64,000 bases of DNA from Lethocerus indicus (Eukaryota > Arthropoda > Insecta > Hemiptera > Belostomatidae): assembly GCA_019843655.1 (NCBI GenBank), contig JACDQD010000004.1:7068001-7132000 (forward strand), in the 5' to 3' direction. Positions 41,351 through 53,657 of this stretch are shown piece by piece; positions within the stretch are counted from its first letter, which is position 1; every line of letters begins with the position of its first letter. The translations under genes and the position numbers were made by a program. Below the pieces are notes generated by a model. That model saw only the letters and a program-made list of their open reading frames with translations. It had not been told where the DNA came from and did not search any database.

Positions 41351-43563
41351 TAAAACACTCGTACACAGAAACCCGTCGAACAAATCCCACATTCGGGATT
41401 CTGCTTTTCCGGCGGATAATTGTAAAATTGGAACAGTGTCATACTACGGATGCAACCTCAGTATATGCAGTGGAATGATACACCCGGAATGTTAGTCTAA
41501 CTGTTCGAGATATGCCATTCGGAGTCCTCGCCAGTTGACCGCTGTTGTCGCTAATTGCAATGGGCATGAAACGAAAATTAACCGACACTCAACGTTGGTC
41601 AACATGTTAAGCTTATATACTAAAACTTCTGACATAAAATTAAAGAACCGAAGAAGCTTTTTATAACGCATGTTGACTTACATCCACTTGTTATTATGAA
41701 AATGAAGACTGGGATAGGCCGAATGGAAGGGATAAATGTAATGGAAAGAATAAAAAAAAATCTAGTCCGACTAGGCAGTGACATTAATGAAAACACTGCG
41801 GAGTCTAAGCCCTCGGAATATTGGTAGTGGGCTGGCATATTCGACCATGTTCTAGGGGATGAGGAGGGGGATCGCGACCGGTATCTGAATAATGCAATAG
41901 AAAACGATTTCGCTTTCCATTAGCCCTGCAGAGGGGGTTGCCGGTTGAGGGGTGAGGGTGCACGTATTGACCGCTTCTCTTCCCTAATGAGTGTCCGTTA
42001 ATAATGGAGATGCGCTCTCACATCGCGCTACCTCTTATTCCCCTACCCGGTAGGGCACTCAATGGCCTTAGTTAGTTAGTCATCTTGTACCTGCGTACGT
42101 GTAGTCGGGTTCAGCACTAACGTCCACGGCACCTGTATGTTATATCATTGCAAAATAATCCGAATAACCTATCTGTCTTCAAACCCAAATTTGAGTTCTA
42201 CCTCATTATGTTAATTTTAATAAGTAAATTGAAATACACAAAAATTGTTCTACTATTTAACCGCTGTTTTTTTCATTAATAAGAAGCAGTTTTATGATGA
42301 ATGATTCTCTTAATCACGTTACGAGGTTTCAAGTATGTCCTGAATACAAGGCGCAATTCCCAGAGTACAAACCAGGGTTTACAAGTGCAACTCAACGAAG
42401 GTTTATAATTATAGCATAATTAGTGGAATAGTTTTAATAATAGTGGCCCTTAGTAAGCTTTGGACACTGGCCACGGATGCAGTCATTAATTTCCTCGGCT
42501 TAAGAGAAAAAACCAATTAAGAACTTAATCCCTCGACAGTTTTATATAGAAACTTCTACTACATACTTCTCAATTTAAGCATTTGACTCCATTGGAGGGC
42601 GCCTCGTTAATTTCCCCAAATAATTACAATACAGTCGTAGTTTATCAAAGTCACATTTCAAAATTAATGTTTTCCGGTCGCAATGCAATTTAACTTAAGT
42701 CATTTTCTAAAAGCGGTGTCAGTTTAACGCGTGATCCATTCCAGTTATGTGCTAACTTGCGGGGCGCCCTTCTCCTCCGGAATGACAATAAGGTTATTGC
42801 AGCATTGTACGAGCTGAAGTAATAAAATATGGTACGTTACGATTACTACGAAATTTAAAATTTTAGGATGAAATCATAATGAGATCAAAAAAGTAACTCA
42901 AACCGAAGTTTGTTTTCAGGTAAGAATTTCCTAGTGGTATTATTAAGTAGAGAATAATGATTAGAAAACCGAATCTCCTGACGTTATGTGATCATAACGG
43001 TGGTAATATACCAATCTTCAATTGTCAAAACAAGACTGTCAGTCACCGGCCTTGAACTCCTGAGGAATAGTTAGGGGGTCATGTGCCAGGGATAGATTTT
43101 GACCACACGTGAACCCTGAGTTTATCCCAGAAGTTAATAAGAGTTTAAAACAGGACCCGGGGTCCCGGGCCTCTCATTAACCCGACCCCTGATTGGATCA
43201 GGGGCCCGCCAATCCGAACCAATGAAATTAGCCAAGGCACACAGAAACTGTGTCCGCCCGCGTCAAATTCCATTACCGGCCACCAGACCAGGGCTACACC
43301 ACTCCTCAGTAGCAATTTCGATGCTTTCTGAAGAATATATACCTTCCATATGGATATGGATGTTTTCCATATATCATTAATACAATTTGAACGTTTCGAA
43401 CCACACCCTCCACGAACAAAAAATGTACACCGAAATGATCTCAACTCAGTCACAACTTGTTCAGTCGGAAACTAGAATTCGTAATTCATTTTTATAATTT
43501 TGGTTTCGTGGTCGTTATTGTAATGTATCTGATTTCTATGTCTTATTTCGGATCAAAGGAAAT
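41351..43563. other. Non-coding stretch
   Basis: AT-rich, with a GC-rich patch at about 43140-43290. No gene recognised. Confidence 0.5.
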
Positions 43564-43890
43564 ATGACTTCTTATACTGTGTCTGATGTTTTAATGTCCG
43601 GATCGCCCTACAACAATAATAATGAAACGCCCATTCCACACCGACTCAATTCGCAAACCTCCAACCAACCAGTCAGTGTCCGGGACCCGCTAAACCGGAC
43701 TGAATTTGAGCAGATAAAGTTTTCACGCTTCGGTTCACCGCTACCAAAATGTTCACTGATTTACTGGTGGGGTTTTAGGATGGGAACCTTCTGCTCTGGG
43801 CCCTTGAGGAGAACGCTGAGTCCGAGCGATCGAACCGGGCTCGGCGGGGCCTCCCTTGGAAGGGGGTTCATAAGGGCCCCCGAGTCTTAA
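43564..43890 (+). CDS. Candidate 108-codon ORF (uncharacterised)
   Basis: The frame starts at an ATG with A at -3 and runs 108 codons. The first 55 residues are polar and Asn/Ser/Thr-rich (for example SGSPYNNNNETPIPHR), of fairly natural composition. The second half enters a GC-rich patch and becomes Arg/Gly-rich. No signal peptide, membrane segment or known motif is seen, and no clear donor was found. It may be a chance frame. Confidence 0.18.
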   Translation: MTSYTVSDVLMSGSPYNNNNETPIPHRLNSQTSNQPVSVRDPLNRTEFEQIKFSRFGSPLPKCSLIYWWGFRMGTFCSGPLRRTLSPSDRTGLGGASLGRGFIRAPES

Positions 43891-46800
43891 TTTAATCATT
43901 CATCACCCGTCCACCCTTTGGGGCCCTCGACCGTGGTTTATCCGATATGGTCCGGGGACCCCGATCCTCATTAAAAGGGCGTTGATTGGGGCGTGCCCCC
44001 TTACGTCGGACGTTTTAGAAAATAACATAACCCCGTTCCCCTTCCGGGCGAGCTTCCTTTCTTATGATGAATTATTGTCCTGAGCAATGAATAGTTGATG
44101 AGTGGAAAAATAAAAGTCAAGATAATCATCAAGGAGGAGGGCATCTGTCCACCGAATCTTCAGTTCCTAAAAGTATTTATTTTTATTATTATTCTGTAAG
44201 ATTAAAAAATATTTCATTGTATTCATCAGTACAATACATTATCTTACTGTATTACTATTATAAACTCCTTCGTATTTTTTTTAGTAAATAAAATTCCAAT
44301 TATTAATATTAATGTATGTGCGAAGTCGATCCAACATATTAAGTTAATTCAAAATCTGACTATCCTTGCACATATTCAAAGGTGTGCACGAGTTTTTATG
44401 AGCGTAATAAAATCTTTCATGCACCTTTTAATAAATGGTTATACCTAGATGTAGTTTCTGGGATAATCTGTTGTAGATAAGTTGTTAAAATGAATGTTGT
44501 TTATACATTCTGTTTTTTTGTCTTGTTTTTAAATTGAGAACGGAGGCCCAGAGTTATGAGTAGTCTCTTAGGAAATCTTCTTAGCGCCAAAGTGCTCGTG
44601 AAAAAAAAAACTTATAACAATGCCCTTCTTCTCCCACGACTGTGAATTAATATCGCTCGATTACTGAGATAGCGCCTTCCTTAAAAGTTTTGAGACAGTG
44701 CGAAACAATGAAACCTTTATAAATGTATAAACAATATTTGAATACATCTTTGCGGCATGTACATTAGCAATTCATCCGCCCGACAATAATATGTTGTGAG
44801 TTATACAGGAGAAAGGTTAATGATTCCTTTCAAATCACTCTAAGAGAACACAATGATAACCATAGATTTCGTGTTTCTGTCTCCTCTCCCTGGTTTGGTC
44901 TTTTGGTAAAACAATTAAGTTACGCGATAAAATAAAAATAAAAAAATAAAAACTACAACAAGGTGGCTAAATAAAAATTCTTAAAGGAATATTCGAGGAA
45001 ATTATTGACCTGTCGAGAGATACCAGAAATTGGTCTCAAATTTCTTCTGGATGAACGGGATCCGCTTTGTATTTGAACCTCCGAATATAAAATTATCATA
45101 ATAAGCTATTATTTCGTGAAAATGTCATTCTTAATCAACTCAATGATTTTACTCTTGGTATATACAGTTTTATTTTTATATACAAGCTTTTAACAACGAC
45201 AAGGGGGGCAGTTTCGAGCTGTATCACCGGAATACATGGACATGTGTCAACTCTGGCTTTTGAACACTCTACGACTTGTTTACGAGCTAGTCCACTTTAC
45301 CAATTTAGAAGGAACGCCCGCTCTCGTTTTGATGATGTCCCGCACCACCAATATATCGATTGGGTTCTATTACTCTGTGTCGGTTTTCCACCTCTGTCAG
45401 TAGAAAACGCGAACGCGCTTACGTGGTGGGATCGGAAGAAGGTACCTAACGAAGATTCGCTGAGAGAAAGAAACGGCAAGAATGAGACCTCGAAGAATGG
45501 GGGATAAATTAATTCAAACGTAAATTATAAAAAATGATCAGCCGCCAGGCAGTTTGAGAGAGAAAAAGGCCAGGGTATACTGAAAATGTACAGCGTATTC
45601 GAAACTGACGCGAAATTAACTACCGGCCGATCGTAATATTTAATGCTATTCCCAACTGGGCGATCCCCAGCCCCGGTGGACCGGTTCATAGGTCATCCGG
45701 GAAATTGAGCAAGTTTCGCCACGGCAAATGTCATCTCTGTGACGAGTGAATGCTTCATGACCCCCTTTACGACGTAAGTGTCTCGTAATTATGTGGAGCG
45801 GGGCTAAATTCCGGCCGTGTACGCCAGCCCATCTCGTGTGGCTAATTTCAGCAACGGATCTCAACTCCCCTTTGAAACTCCCCGGGGTTAAAAGCACTCG
45901 GCGGTGGTGAGGGGGGGGCAGGATGAACTCGAACTCGAGAACACTTACCAAAAAAAAATATGATCAATGCTGTGGTGAACCTACTGTGAGGAAGATAAAA
46001 TATGGAATAAAAAAATAAAAAATTTCCTCGTAATATGACGGTTCAATAATAACACTACTACGAAATTATAGAATGCTTACTATAAATACTAAGCATTTAT
46101 GGTTTACTTCAAATTTTAGACGAAGTATAACCATCACAGTTTGTATCACGTAAAATATACTCACTGCATTTAATTCCAATATTAAAAATTTCAATTTCTA
46201 GTTATTTAAATTACAATATTGTCTCTCTAAAATATTAGTCCCGGGATTTTAGGAAGAAATATATAGTTAAAGCTTTCCCTAATAAAATAGCATAATTCTA
46301 AACTGCAGAAACACAATTACCTTTATTAAAGTAGTGTTTGTTGTAATTATCGTTATAATGTTCTCGCATTATCTTTCTCTACATTACAAAAGAGCTAGTT
46401 ATGGCCAGAGGCAAAAACCGACCTGGCTCGTTGCCAACAAGGCGTGTGGAGCACACAATCCTACAAGTTATTAGCACGATATACTTCAGCTTACATTGAT
46501 CAATTAGTATTTGTAAAGCTTATAATTGTAACGAGTATTCCGGAGTTAAAACAGTTCCTTAATTAGTTGCAAATTGCAACTGGGAGCAGATCCTCGGCTG
46601 AGACTCAAACCCGGTCGCTAACGACTTCGGAATTCCCCTTCAATTACTCCGGGCCCTACTCGCACATACTAAGTCTTGCTGGCGTCCTTATAACTGCAGT
46701 TTTAGATATGAGCCAGCATCAACAAGTATACACTGATAAATATCCAAATCAAGGTAGTATCGGACCCAGTTTCTATTCCATTTCAAATTGATAAAGTTTA

Positions 46801-48681
46801 TACGCGCTTCTATATAGGACAAGTATTTCTCCAGCGTAATTATTTTATTGATTCACTGTATAGATAATCGATAGTGGAAAATAAATATTAATGAAATAGT
46901 TTCAACTGAAGTGAACTTACGCCGGAATTAAGGGGCCGGGTTCGATGATTTCCTGGCAGCCCGGGTATTTGTTTTTACCGATCCTCCATTACCCAGGAAA
47001 ATTCCAACGAACTTCCAGGCCGTGATACAAATAAAAAGTGAGCTGGAACGGACGCCGGGAGCTTCGAACCTAATAAGTTTTATTGGGAAACCACATTTGT
47101 TTGTTGTTTTTTCCCTGAGGCCCTACGGTCGGCTGGTCAGAAACGAGGAACTGGCGTCCACTTGACCGGAACTCCGGGAGCTTTTCTGGCGGCATTTAAT
47201 GGGCATGGGGTCCATCACATTTTTGCGCTTTTTTCGGTTCGTTTCGACCTGCCCCTCTCCATCCGTTCCCCCCCGCACTACCTTCCCCGGTCGATCCACC
47301 TGCCCGCCTTAATTAAAAAAACCTGGAAAAGCGACATATTGAGCGAGTCGGTTGAGACTGGAACGGGCGGGGGCAAAATAGGGTGGCCGTGTTTCGATTA
47401 AGTATACTCCCAGCGCAAAAATCCAGATATACGGCTATTACCTGACCTGTCCGAATTAACCATCGGTATCCCATTATTAATTTATCCGATGGAATTAGAA
47501 AATACCGATCTCGCAGTTGCATCACGAAACCACGTTTCACTAACGATTTATTATTTTAAACAAATGATTTTAATATAACACCGAGAAGAAGTTAAAATAA
47601 AAATGTATGCGAACATTTTCATTAGGTGCTGGAAATCAGAAAACGAAAAAAAATTATCTGTCCCACTCAAGCCAAGTTTCCTTCGACTTGACTGAAAAGG
47701 AATAAACAAATTTATTGTTGAAAACCAGACCTCTTCCTCCGGTACCCTTTCCTTCCACCTCTACTGGGCACCGACAATTGAAGCTTTAAAAACCCAAATC
47801 CTGAGGAAAGTTTGGTTTGATGAAGTTCCGCCCCTTCTCTCCCTACTCAAATCGTCCTAAGAGCTCAATTATCCCTTCCGATTGTGCAAAGGAAGGCCCT
47901 TAAAAACCGGTTTCGCTCAACGGAATCAAAACCGGGCCACAAGGATTCATGAGAATAAAAAACATCAATCAGTGCACACTCTGTCCAGTTACTACTACAC
48001 ATTCGGCGAAAACGAGATTCAGCTCACCAGTTTGATCTTTTGTTACGCCCTAGTCAAGTCCCTTTGCCTTCTCAAGTAATGGAAAAGTGATATCACCAAA
48101 TTATCCCAACAGAAATAAGCCAATTGACCTTCCGAAATGGTAACAACAACAGTAAGGATGGCAATATTGATTATGACAAATTTTAAAGCGAGCCGTCGAG
48201 CCAGAAGAGATGTCGTCCCAAGCTAATCGGTTGGAAACAGTAACATAATATTAGATGCGGTGCCAGTGGTGGCGAGGGATGTCGGACTGTTATCGTATTA
48301 ATTGTCAAAAGCCTGCCGTACACCGTCATCCTCCTCCCACCCCTCAGGGACCTCCTGTCACCCGAGGCCTCCAGCCGCGTACGTATAGGCTAGTATTAAT
48401 TAAAGTAGAGAGAGCGTGGCGGATGAATTTCATCTCCGGAATGAGCTTCGCTCAGCTGCGAACGCCTTGAGACGATAGTCGTTCGATAGCGGGAAGCGGC
48501 CGATTTCATATTGCTTGTCGCTCCCGTTCAGACTGATTCCACTGATGTCGGTTACAATGGCCTCGATTATTAACCGGTCTGCGATAATTTAAATGCTAGG
48601 CTCAATTCTATTATATATCGATTGTGGGATTAATCTTAACAAATGTTATAATATAAACCGCCGCAGGAAATGTTTGAGAAT
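43891..48681. other. Non-coding stretch upstream of the kinase locus
   Basis: No gene is recognised. GC-rich patches occur at about 43740-44060, 45600-45930, 46920-47400 and 48200-48560. The 87-codon frame at 45244-45507 and the 79-codon frame at 47162-47401 have no recognisable features. Confidence 0.5.
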
Positions 48682-48687
48682 TTTATT
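48682..48687 (-). terminator. Polyadenylation signal of kinase A
   Basis: AATAAA on the minus strand, 75 bases beyond the TAA stop of kinase A, the expected spacing for a short 3' UTR. Confidence 0.55.
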
Positions 48688-48761
48688 AAGATGGAATTAT
48701 TCTGTTACGCATGTCTGTTATAGTGCGCCTATTAAAATACGAAAATATCCAATGACCTTAA

Positions 48762-49995
48762 TTAAGCCACGTTGACTACTTCCATATTTTCAGGCAGTAT
48801 TTCTAACAATCTGGGCTCGGTTTTCATCCATTTGCAGTTTAGTAGAGAACCGACGGTCATTCTTTTCGTGATGTCGGGCTCGAGGAGGCTCTCAATCACC
48901 CCGACCGCTTCCCTCGATATGGACTTGACGGCCGCCCGCTTAAAGTCCAAATTCTTGGCCAGTTGTTGATTCCTGATTTCGGGAATACTTCCGGCGCTGT
49001 AGGGAAACCTACCGTTGATCATGACGAATAGGACGACGCCCAGGGACCAGACGTCGACGTACCTGAGCCTGTAAGGCAGGCCTGCGAGTATTTCGGGAGC
49101 GGCGTAGTGGAGGCTGCCGCAGTAGGTTTCGCTCGTCACTTCCGCCTGCTCTTCCCCACCGACCGCGCCCCCATCCATTTTTGTCCAGAACCTGCAGAAC
49201 CCGAAATCCGCCAGTTTAACGTTCAGTTTTTCGGTCACCAGGATATTTTCGCACTTGATGTCCCTGTGGGCGATGTTCAGCGACTGGAGGTACTTAACGG
49301 CCAGACCCAGCTGGCGGATCCAGAACCTGGCGTGCCCTTCGGTGAGACGGCCGTGCGACGTCAGGTATTCGTAGAGGTCGCCCTTTTCGGCATACCGCAT
49401 GAAAATGAAGCACTTGGACTCGGTTTCCAGGATGCGGTGTACCTGGATGCAGTAGGGGTTGGATAGCGTGGATACCACTTCCAGTTCCCGGGGTAGAAAT
49501 TTTTTGACGAAGTGCTTGTTGACCAGGCCCTTGCCGATTACCTTGCAGGCCACCAGACGGTCCTCGCACTCCTCCCCTCCTTTCACCTTAAGGAGGTAAA
49601 TTTTACCCGAGGAGCCGTCGTTCAGCTTCCGGACCGTTTCGTACCCGTCGGCATTGAGCCGGGGTTCATCCGAGAGATCCGGCAGTTCCTTCTCCAGGTC
49701 ATACTTTACTTCACCATCTCTGATCCTAAACAAGCCGTCAAATTCCAAAATCCAATCTCCAGAATAGTTAAACTGATAATGGTCTTTGATAATATGCTAT
49801 TTTAGCGTCTTCCAGACATTATTTGATTGAATAAACTAAACAAAATTGGTCCTCGGTTATTAAAATAAAATAAACGTTCTCCTCACTGTTCCTACTAGTG
49901 TGTAGATAACTATTTCTTACGCATACAACTGCTAGTACTTACTCAGGATGTGGATCGTTTGGAAATCCTGGCGGTAGTGTCCGTTGAAGACTCAT
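48762..49995 (-). CDS. TSSK-like serine/threonine protein kinase (kinase A), two exons
   Basis: Model: exon 1 at 49995-49943, intron 49942-49726 (217 nt; donor GA|GTAAGT, acceptor TTGTTTAG|G), exon 2 at 49725-48762; product 338 residues. The main-exon frame runs back to an in-frame TAG (49799-49797) without any ATG, so an upstream exon is needed. Exon 1 supplies ATG and 17 codons (MSLQRTLPPGFPNDPHP) and ends in phase 2, which matches the acceptor. Kinase landmarks in the model numbering: glycine-rich loop NDGSSG (53-58, first Gly lost), VACK lysine K79, LPRE glutamate E98, HRDIKCEN (D173, K175, N178), DFG D191, TYCGSLHYAAPE (218-229) and DVW D242. HRDIKCEN together with CGSxxYAAPE is the TSSK signature. 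All catalytic residues are kept. The activation segment is 8 residues longer than in kinase B, with a Gly/Glu-rich insert (MDGGAVGGEEQAE). TSSK kinases act in spermatid development; that role is inferred from the family. Confidence 0.9.
49726..49942 (-). other. Inferred intron of kinase A
   Basis: The donor GTAAGT at 49942 and a pyrimidine-rich acceptor ending TTTAG at 49726 join codon GA|G (Glu18) in frame. The intron is 217 nt. The main uncertainty is that another upstream exon could be used; the absence of any ATG in the continuous frame is directly seen. Confidence 0.6.
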
Positions 49996-51357
49996 CTTTA
50001 AAATGTATGTCTTGAATAAATCTAAAAAAATTAATAATATTCATTTCTATGACTCTAAAACTGTCAGAATTAATAAATTCACTGTGAATATAAATTGTTC
50101 CTATCCGCAGGGTCAATTTAAATTTACGATCACGGGAAGTAGTCGGATTTGCAAAAGCTTTATTTAAAAGGGTTGACAAAAAAAAATTTAATTCTCATTA
50201 ACAAACATAAAATAAAATTTGTTTTAAACTTACAAAGTAGAGTCACGCACTCGAAAACATGTGAATTAAAGTCGGAAACGACTATGCTCGGAAACGAGTG
50301 AAATTTGCAATTCAAGGAAGCGTATAGGGCTGGGGGCTCCTGATTAAACGCCTTTCTGGATTTATATTTAATCCTCAGTGATAAATTTATGCGCTTCCAT
50401 GACCCTGCTATTAGTTGACATTACGAATGGATTTAGCGGATGCCGTATACCGTAACTATAATCTTGACCATGGCTAATACGTCGTGAATTAACGTTTTGT
50501 GTGAAATTTTAGTTTGAATTTGAGTGAATTTTAGTTTGGTGAAGGGGGTTACCATTCTCAAAACTCAACTCATCTTCTGTATTTAAAATTTCGGTATGTA
50601 ATATCTCCGGGATCTACTGGAGACAGGGGAGGAATTTAACAAGTTCCTCAGTATGTTCGTAGTGTTAAATGAACTAGAGTAATTGATTTATCGAAATTAT
50701 AAAAGTTCAATGTATATACAGATAGTATTTACTGGGAGATAAGAAGTATCATACCCGTCAATAGTCCAGTTCTATCAGTCTCGAAGTGAAATGACCCGTT
50801 GTCCCCCCGGACTTCTAACCCATTTATCGAGCATCGCACTTCCTAAATCGGTTACCGGAAATTACGAAAATTTAAATTTTTATTACGAAACTAGGGATTT
50901 TCAAAGAGATACGCCGTATGAAATATTATTCGCGTTACCATAGCTGACTTGTGGTACAACAAAGGGGGCCAGGAATGCCGTCACAGATGGGATTTGCAAC
51001 TACACATGTGCAAAATTCATATCGAACCTGTGTATTCATCTGTATTGTCTTACAAGCCGAGAACCGTGATTTTCGCGTCATTGAACTTTCACTTTCATTG
51101 AGCAATGCAATTTATATTTAATAATATAAGTTATTTTGAAATCGTAGTGGAATTTCTCCGATTTAAAATTACGGTAATCTTCGTACCATATCATATAACA
51201 TATTTTGATCAGACGCTGCAAAGAAGATGAAGCGATATTTGGGACCAAGTGAGTTAGTGTTTGTACTGTTTTAACGAAGTTATTGGGCTATATATTTTCA
51301 TTTTAGTATTTATTTAAGTCCTTAATACTGTCTTTTGATTCAACTTCCCCGTCCGTA

Positions 51358-51693
51358 TTAAATTCGTAAACAATGCCTTCGCTCGGTAACCTTGGGAAAC
51401 AATAAAATACAGTAATTTTTTTTCCTTCTCGGACGAATATCAAAATTTACAGTCGGACAGGTTCCATGAAAATCTAAAATCACAGGCCACATAAAATAGC
51501 CGACGTTGGGGACGATGTCGAAGAGGGACTCGGAACGATAGGACCGACCGCTTGAAGATGCCAGGATTGCATCCGATATATGTTTTCACCAGTCATCACA
51601 GGGAACATCATTCTGCTCCACCCTCAGCTTGCTGGCATCGTTCCAAGCCCTAAGGTAAATGATACGGAGCACGCTGGTCACAAGCCTGCGCCA
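51358..51693 (-). pseudogene. Possible degenerate coding fragment or exon, one in-frame TGA
   Basis: A minus-strand frame of 35 codons (51693-51589) has a natural, helix-like composition (LVTSVLRIIYLRAWNDASKL, then RVEQNDVPCDDW). It reaches a TGA at 51588-51586 and stays open in the same frame for 75 more codons, to a TAA at 51360-51358. Donor-like GTGAAA follows ACTG just before the TGA, so the upstream part could instead be an exon. The opposite strand also offers an exon-like block (acceptor TTTTCACCAG, donor AAG|GTAAAT, about 51592-51653). No family is recognised, so strand and nature stay open. Confidence 0.2.
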
Positions 51694-52795
51694 TTAATTA
51701 CTAGTAGATAGAGCCTGCTCTCTTTTTATATTATAACTCTTATTATATTTTAATATTAAAGGTGGGTTCAGTATGAATGCCTTTCTTTAGTAACCACGCA
51801 GAAATGCTTGTTCTCATTATTTTTGGCTAAGCCGATTTTAAGAAAATGTTAAGAAATATTGAACCTAGGAAAACCTGGGAGTAGCGGCGTTTGCATGGGC
51901 TGCACGCATTTATTTCCTTGGCTCTTATTCGAGGGCTCGACTTCCGGAGTTTATTTAGATTTATCCTCTTTACTCTGCCGCTCTTTTTTGTAGGAAAATA
52001 CTTCCTTCTTCCTGTGATATGCAAATAAGCGAGGGGATAGTACAAATTTCCCGCTCTTTCCTTTCCGACATTTGTCATTTAATATTTATCAACTCGAGAG
52101 GTTTAGCTTAACCCCCATCCTATCTGTGTTGAGAACATCAGATATAAGATAGGAAATATTTTAATTCATAAGCTTCTTTTGTAGTTACTCGAAAATATAA
52201 AAGATTATTAAAAAGATTATTGGTACACACGAATTGCTATATGATTATTTCCCCGGCAATAATAGTTGCCCGATACATTAGTTTGTTAATATACCATGTT
52301 CATTGCCATCACCCTTAGGTTCTTAACAACTTTTTTATATGAAATAAAATGTATTTTAGGAATGTTTAAATATTATTTCCTGTCAATCAACGATTAACAT
52401 CGACATTAATCTAGGTTCCAAATTACTCTCGAAATACGTGTTCTCATCATCCATCAGTCGGAATCCTAGATCCTATTGTGCTACAGTTAAGTTTTTTCCA
52501 ACAATGACTGCCCTTCTTAATTAACTAAACTTCACATCAAATGTATGGATACGTATAGTTTAAAAAATAATAATTAGCTAAGAATTAGTTTAGAATGTTT
52601 TAAGGCATTATTGTTCACATTTTGGGTCTACCCTTAGAAGCTGTGCCAATAAGGGCCGTTTTCTCGTTATAGAAGATACTTGGGATTCGGGTCTCGTCCT
52701 GTGTCCGGAACCTATTTTCTGCACGCGCATCGGAACGTGCGAAATCGCAAAAACATTCGCGTTTGTTTTTCCTCCCCCTTCCGGGCCCCATCATA

Positions 52796-52940
52796 ATGCC
52801 GGATGAGACGTCGTCATTAGACGGGCGGGCGACGGACGGGCTACAGCCGCCGGGTGAGATCTCAAAGGGAAATTACCCGGGCCGCGTACGCGAATTCCAT
52901 ACGGGTTTTCTCTCAGGACGCGGGAGGGCGCTCCGTGAAT
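52796..52940 (+). CDS. Possible first coding exon (unproven)
   Basis: A CpG-rich block holds an ATG (A at -3) followed by 48 open codons (beginning MPDETSSLDGRATDGLQPPG) and then a consensus donor, GAAT|GTAAGTGA, in phase 1. The composition is polar, with several Gly/Arg, and no motif is recognised. It cannot be spliced in frame to the kinase B acceptor-like site at 56614, because that join creates TAA at once. A chance frame in GC-rich DNA is the main alternative. Confidence 0.2.
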
Positions 52941-53206
52941 GTAAGTGAACCGGCGGAAAGGAATCGCGAATAATGTATGAGCGAATTCGCGGAGGGTACA
53001 AATTTTTTTTAATTTGCTTCTCAATGCTAAAATACCTGACAGAAATACGTCAATAGAACGAAAGACACGAGTACACTCGCCGAATTCATTAAAAGGACTG
53101 GGAAAACGAGGAATATCTTTCTTAAGAGAAACAAATCTCCTAACACAAATATAAAGGAATGCGAAGAAGCTAATAAAAAAAAATATTTTAACGCACGAAC
53201 ACTTAC

Positions 53207-53302
53207 AATATTTAGTGAAAACATCGCCTGTTTATGGTCCACAAAGCGTATTCGGTTTGTAAGATTTTCTGGTTGGATATAACACGCGGCAACCAACCGG
53301 AT
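53207..53302 (-). CDS. Possible 96-nt internal exon with strong splice sites
   Basis: A long pyrimidine tract ending CCGTTTCCTAG (acceptor, ending at 53303) is followed by exactly 32 open codons (starting IRLVAACYIQPENLTNRIRF) and then a consensus donor ATT|GTAAGTG at 53206. The exon is phase 0 at both ends and has natural composition. Splice-site quality is the main evidence; no family is recognised and no partner exon is proven. Confidence 0.3.
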
Positions 53303-53657
53303 CTAGGAAACGGAAAAAGGGACAAGGTCCGGGACAGGATTTTCCCCAGTAATTCGAACCTTGGGGTCGCAGTCTGGCTTGAGAGACGGTAAAAAGATAA
53401 AAGGAAGGGCCAAAAATAAGGGGAGAGTGGAGCATTAGCGCCGTGGTTGGAAACTGGAACGGCCAGCTGTTGCCCAGCGCCGCCGCCTCCTCCAGCATTG
53501 CGGCTGGCACCCGCAGCACATCTGGTCGAACGGCGGAAATTATAGAGTTCATTACATTATTTTTGCACTTGGCCAGGATATTAGCGACATCCGGTTCGAA
53601 TGTGTACGAATTCGGGTACGATTCTGTGTATAACGATAAATGTTTAATGGTTATATC
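53232..53657 (-). other. 141-codon open frame, both strands open
   Basis: The minus-strand frame is open from 53657 to the stop at 53232. The first ATG is at 53552; the part upstream of it could only be coding if entered by splicing (AG at 53659-53658 or 53626-53625). Residues around the ATG look natural (DVANILAKCKNNVMNS and VLRVPAAMLEEAAALGNSW). The plus strand is also open across 53443-53712, so at least one of the two is chance. It overlaps the 53207-53302 exon candidate in another frame. Confidence 0.18.

Noticed and set aside
49107..49466. 119-codon plus-strand frame, and other frames opposite kinase A (including 49294-49569 and 49512-49805)
   Set aside because: Antisense and off-frame shadows of the GC-rich kinase A exon; they have no ATG or features of their own.
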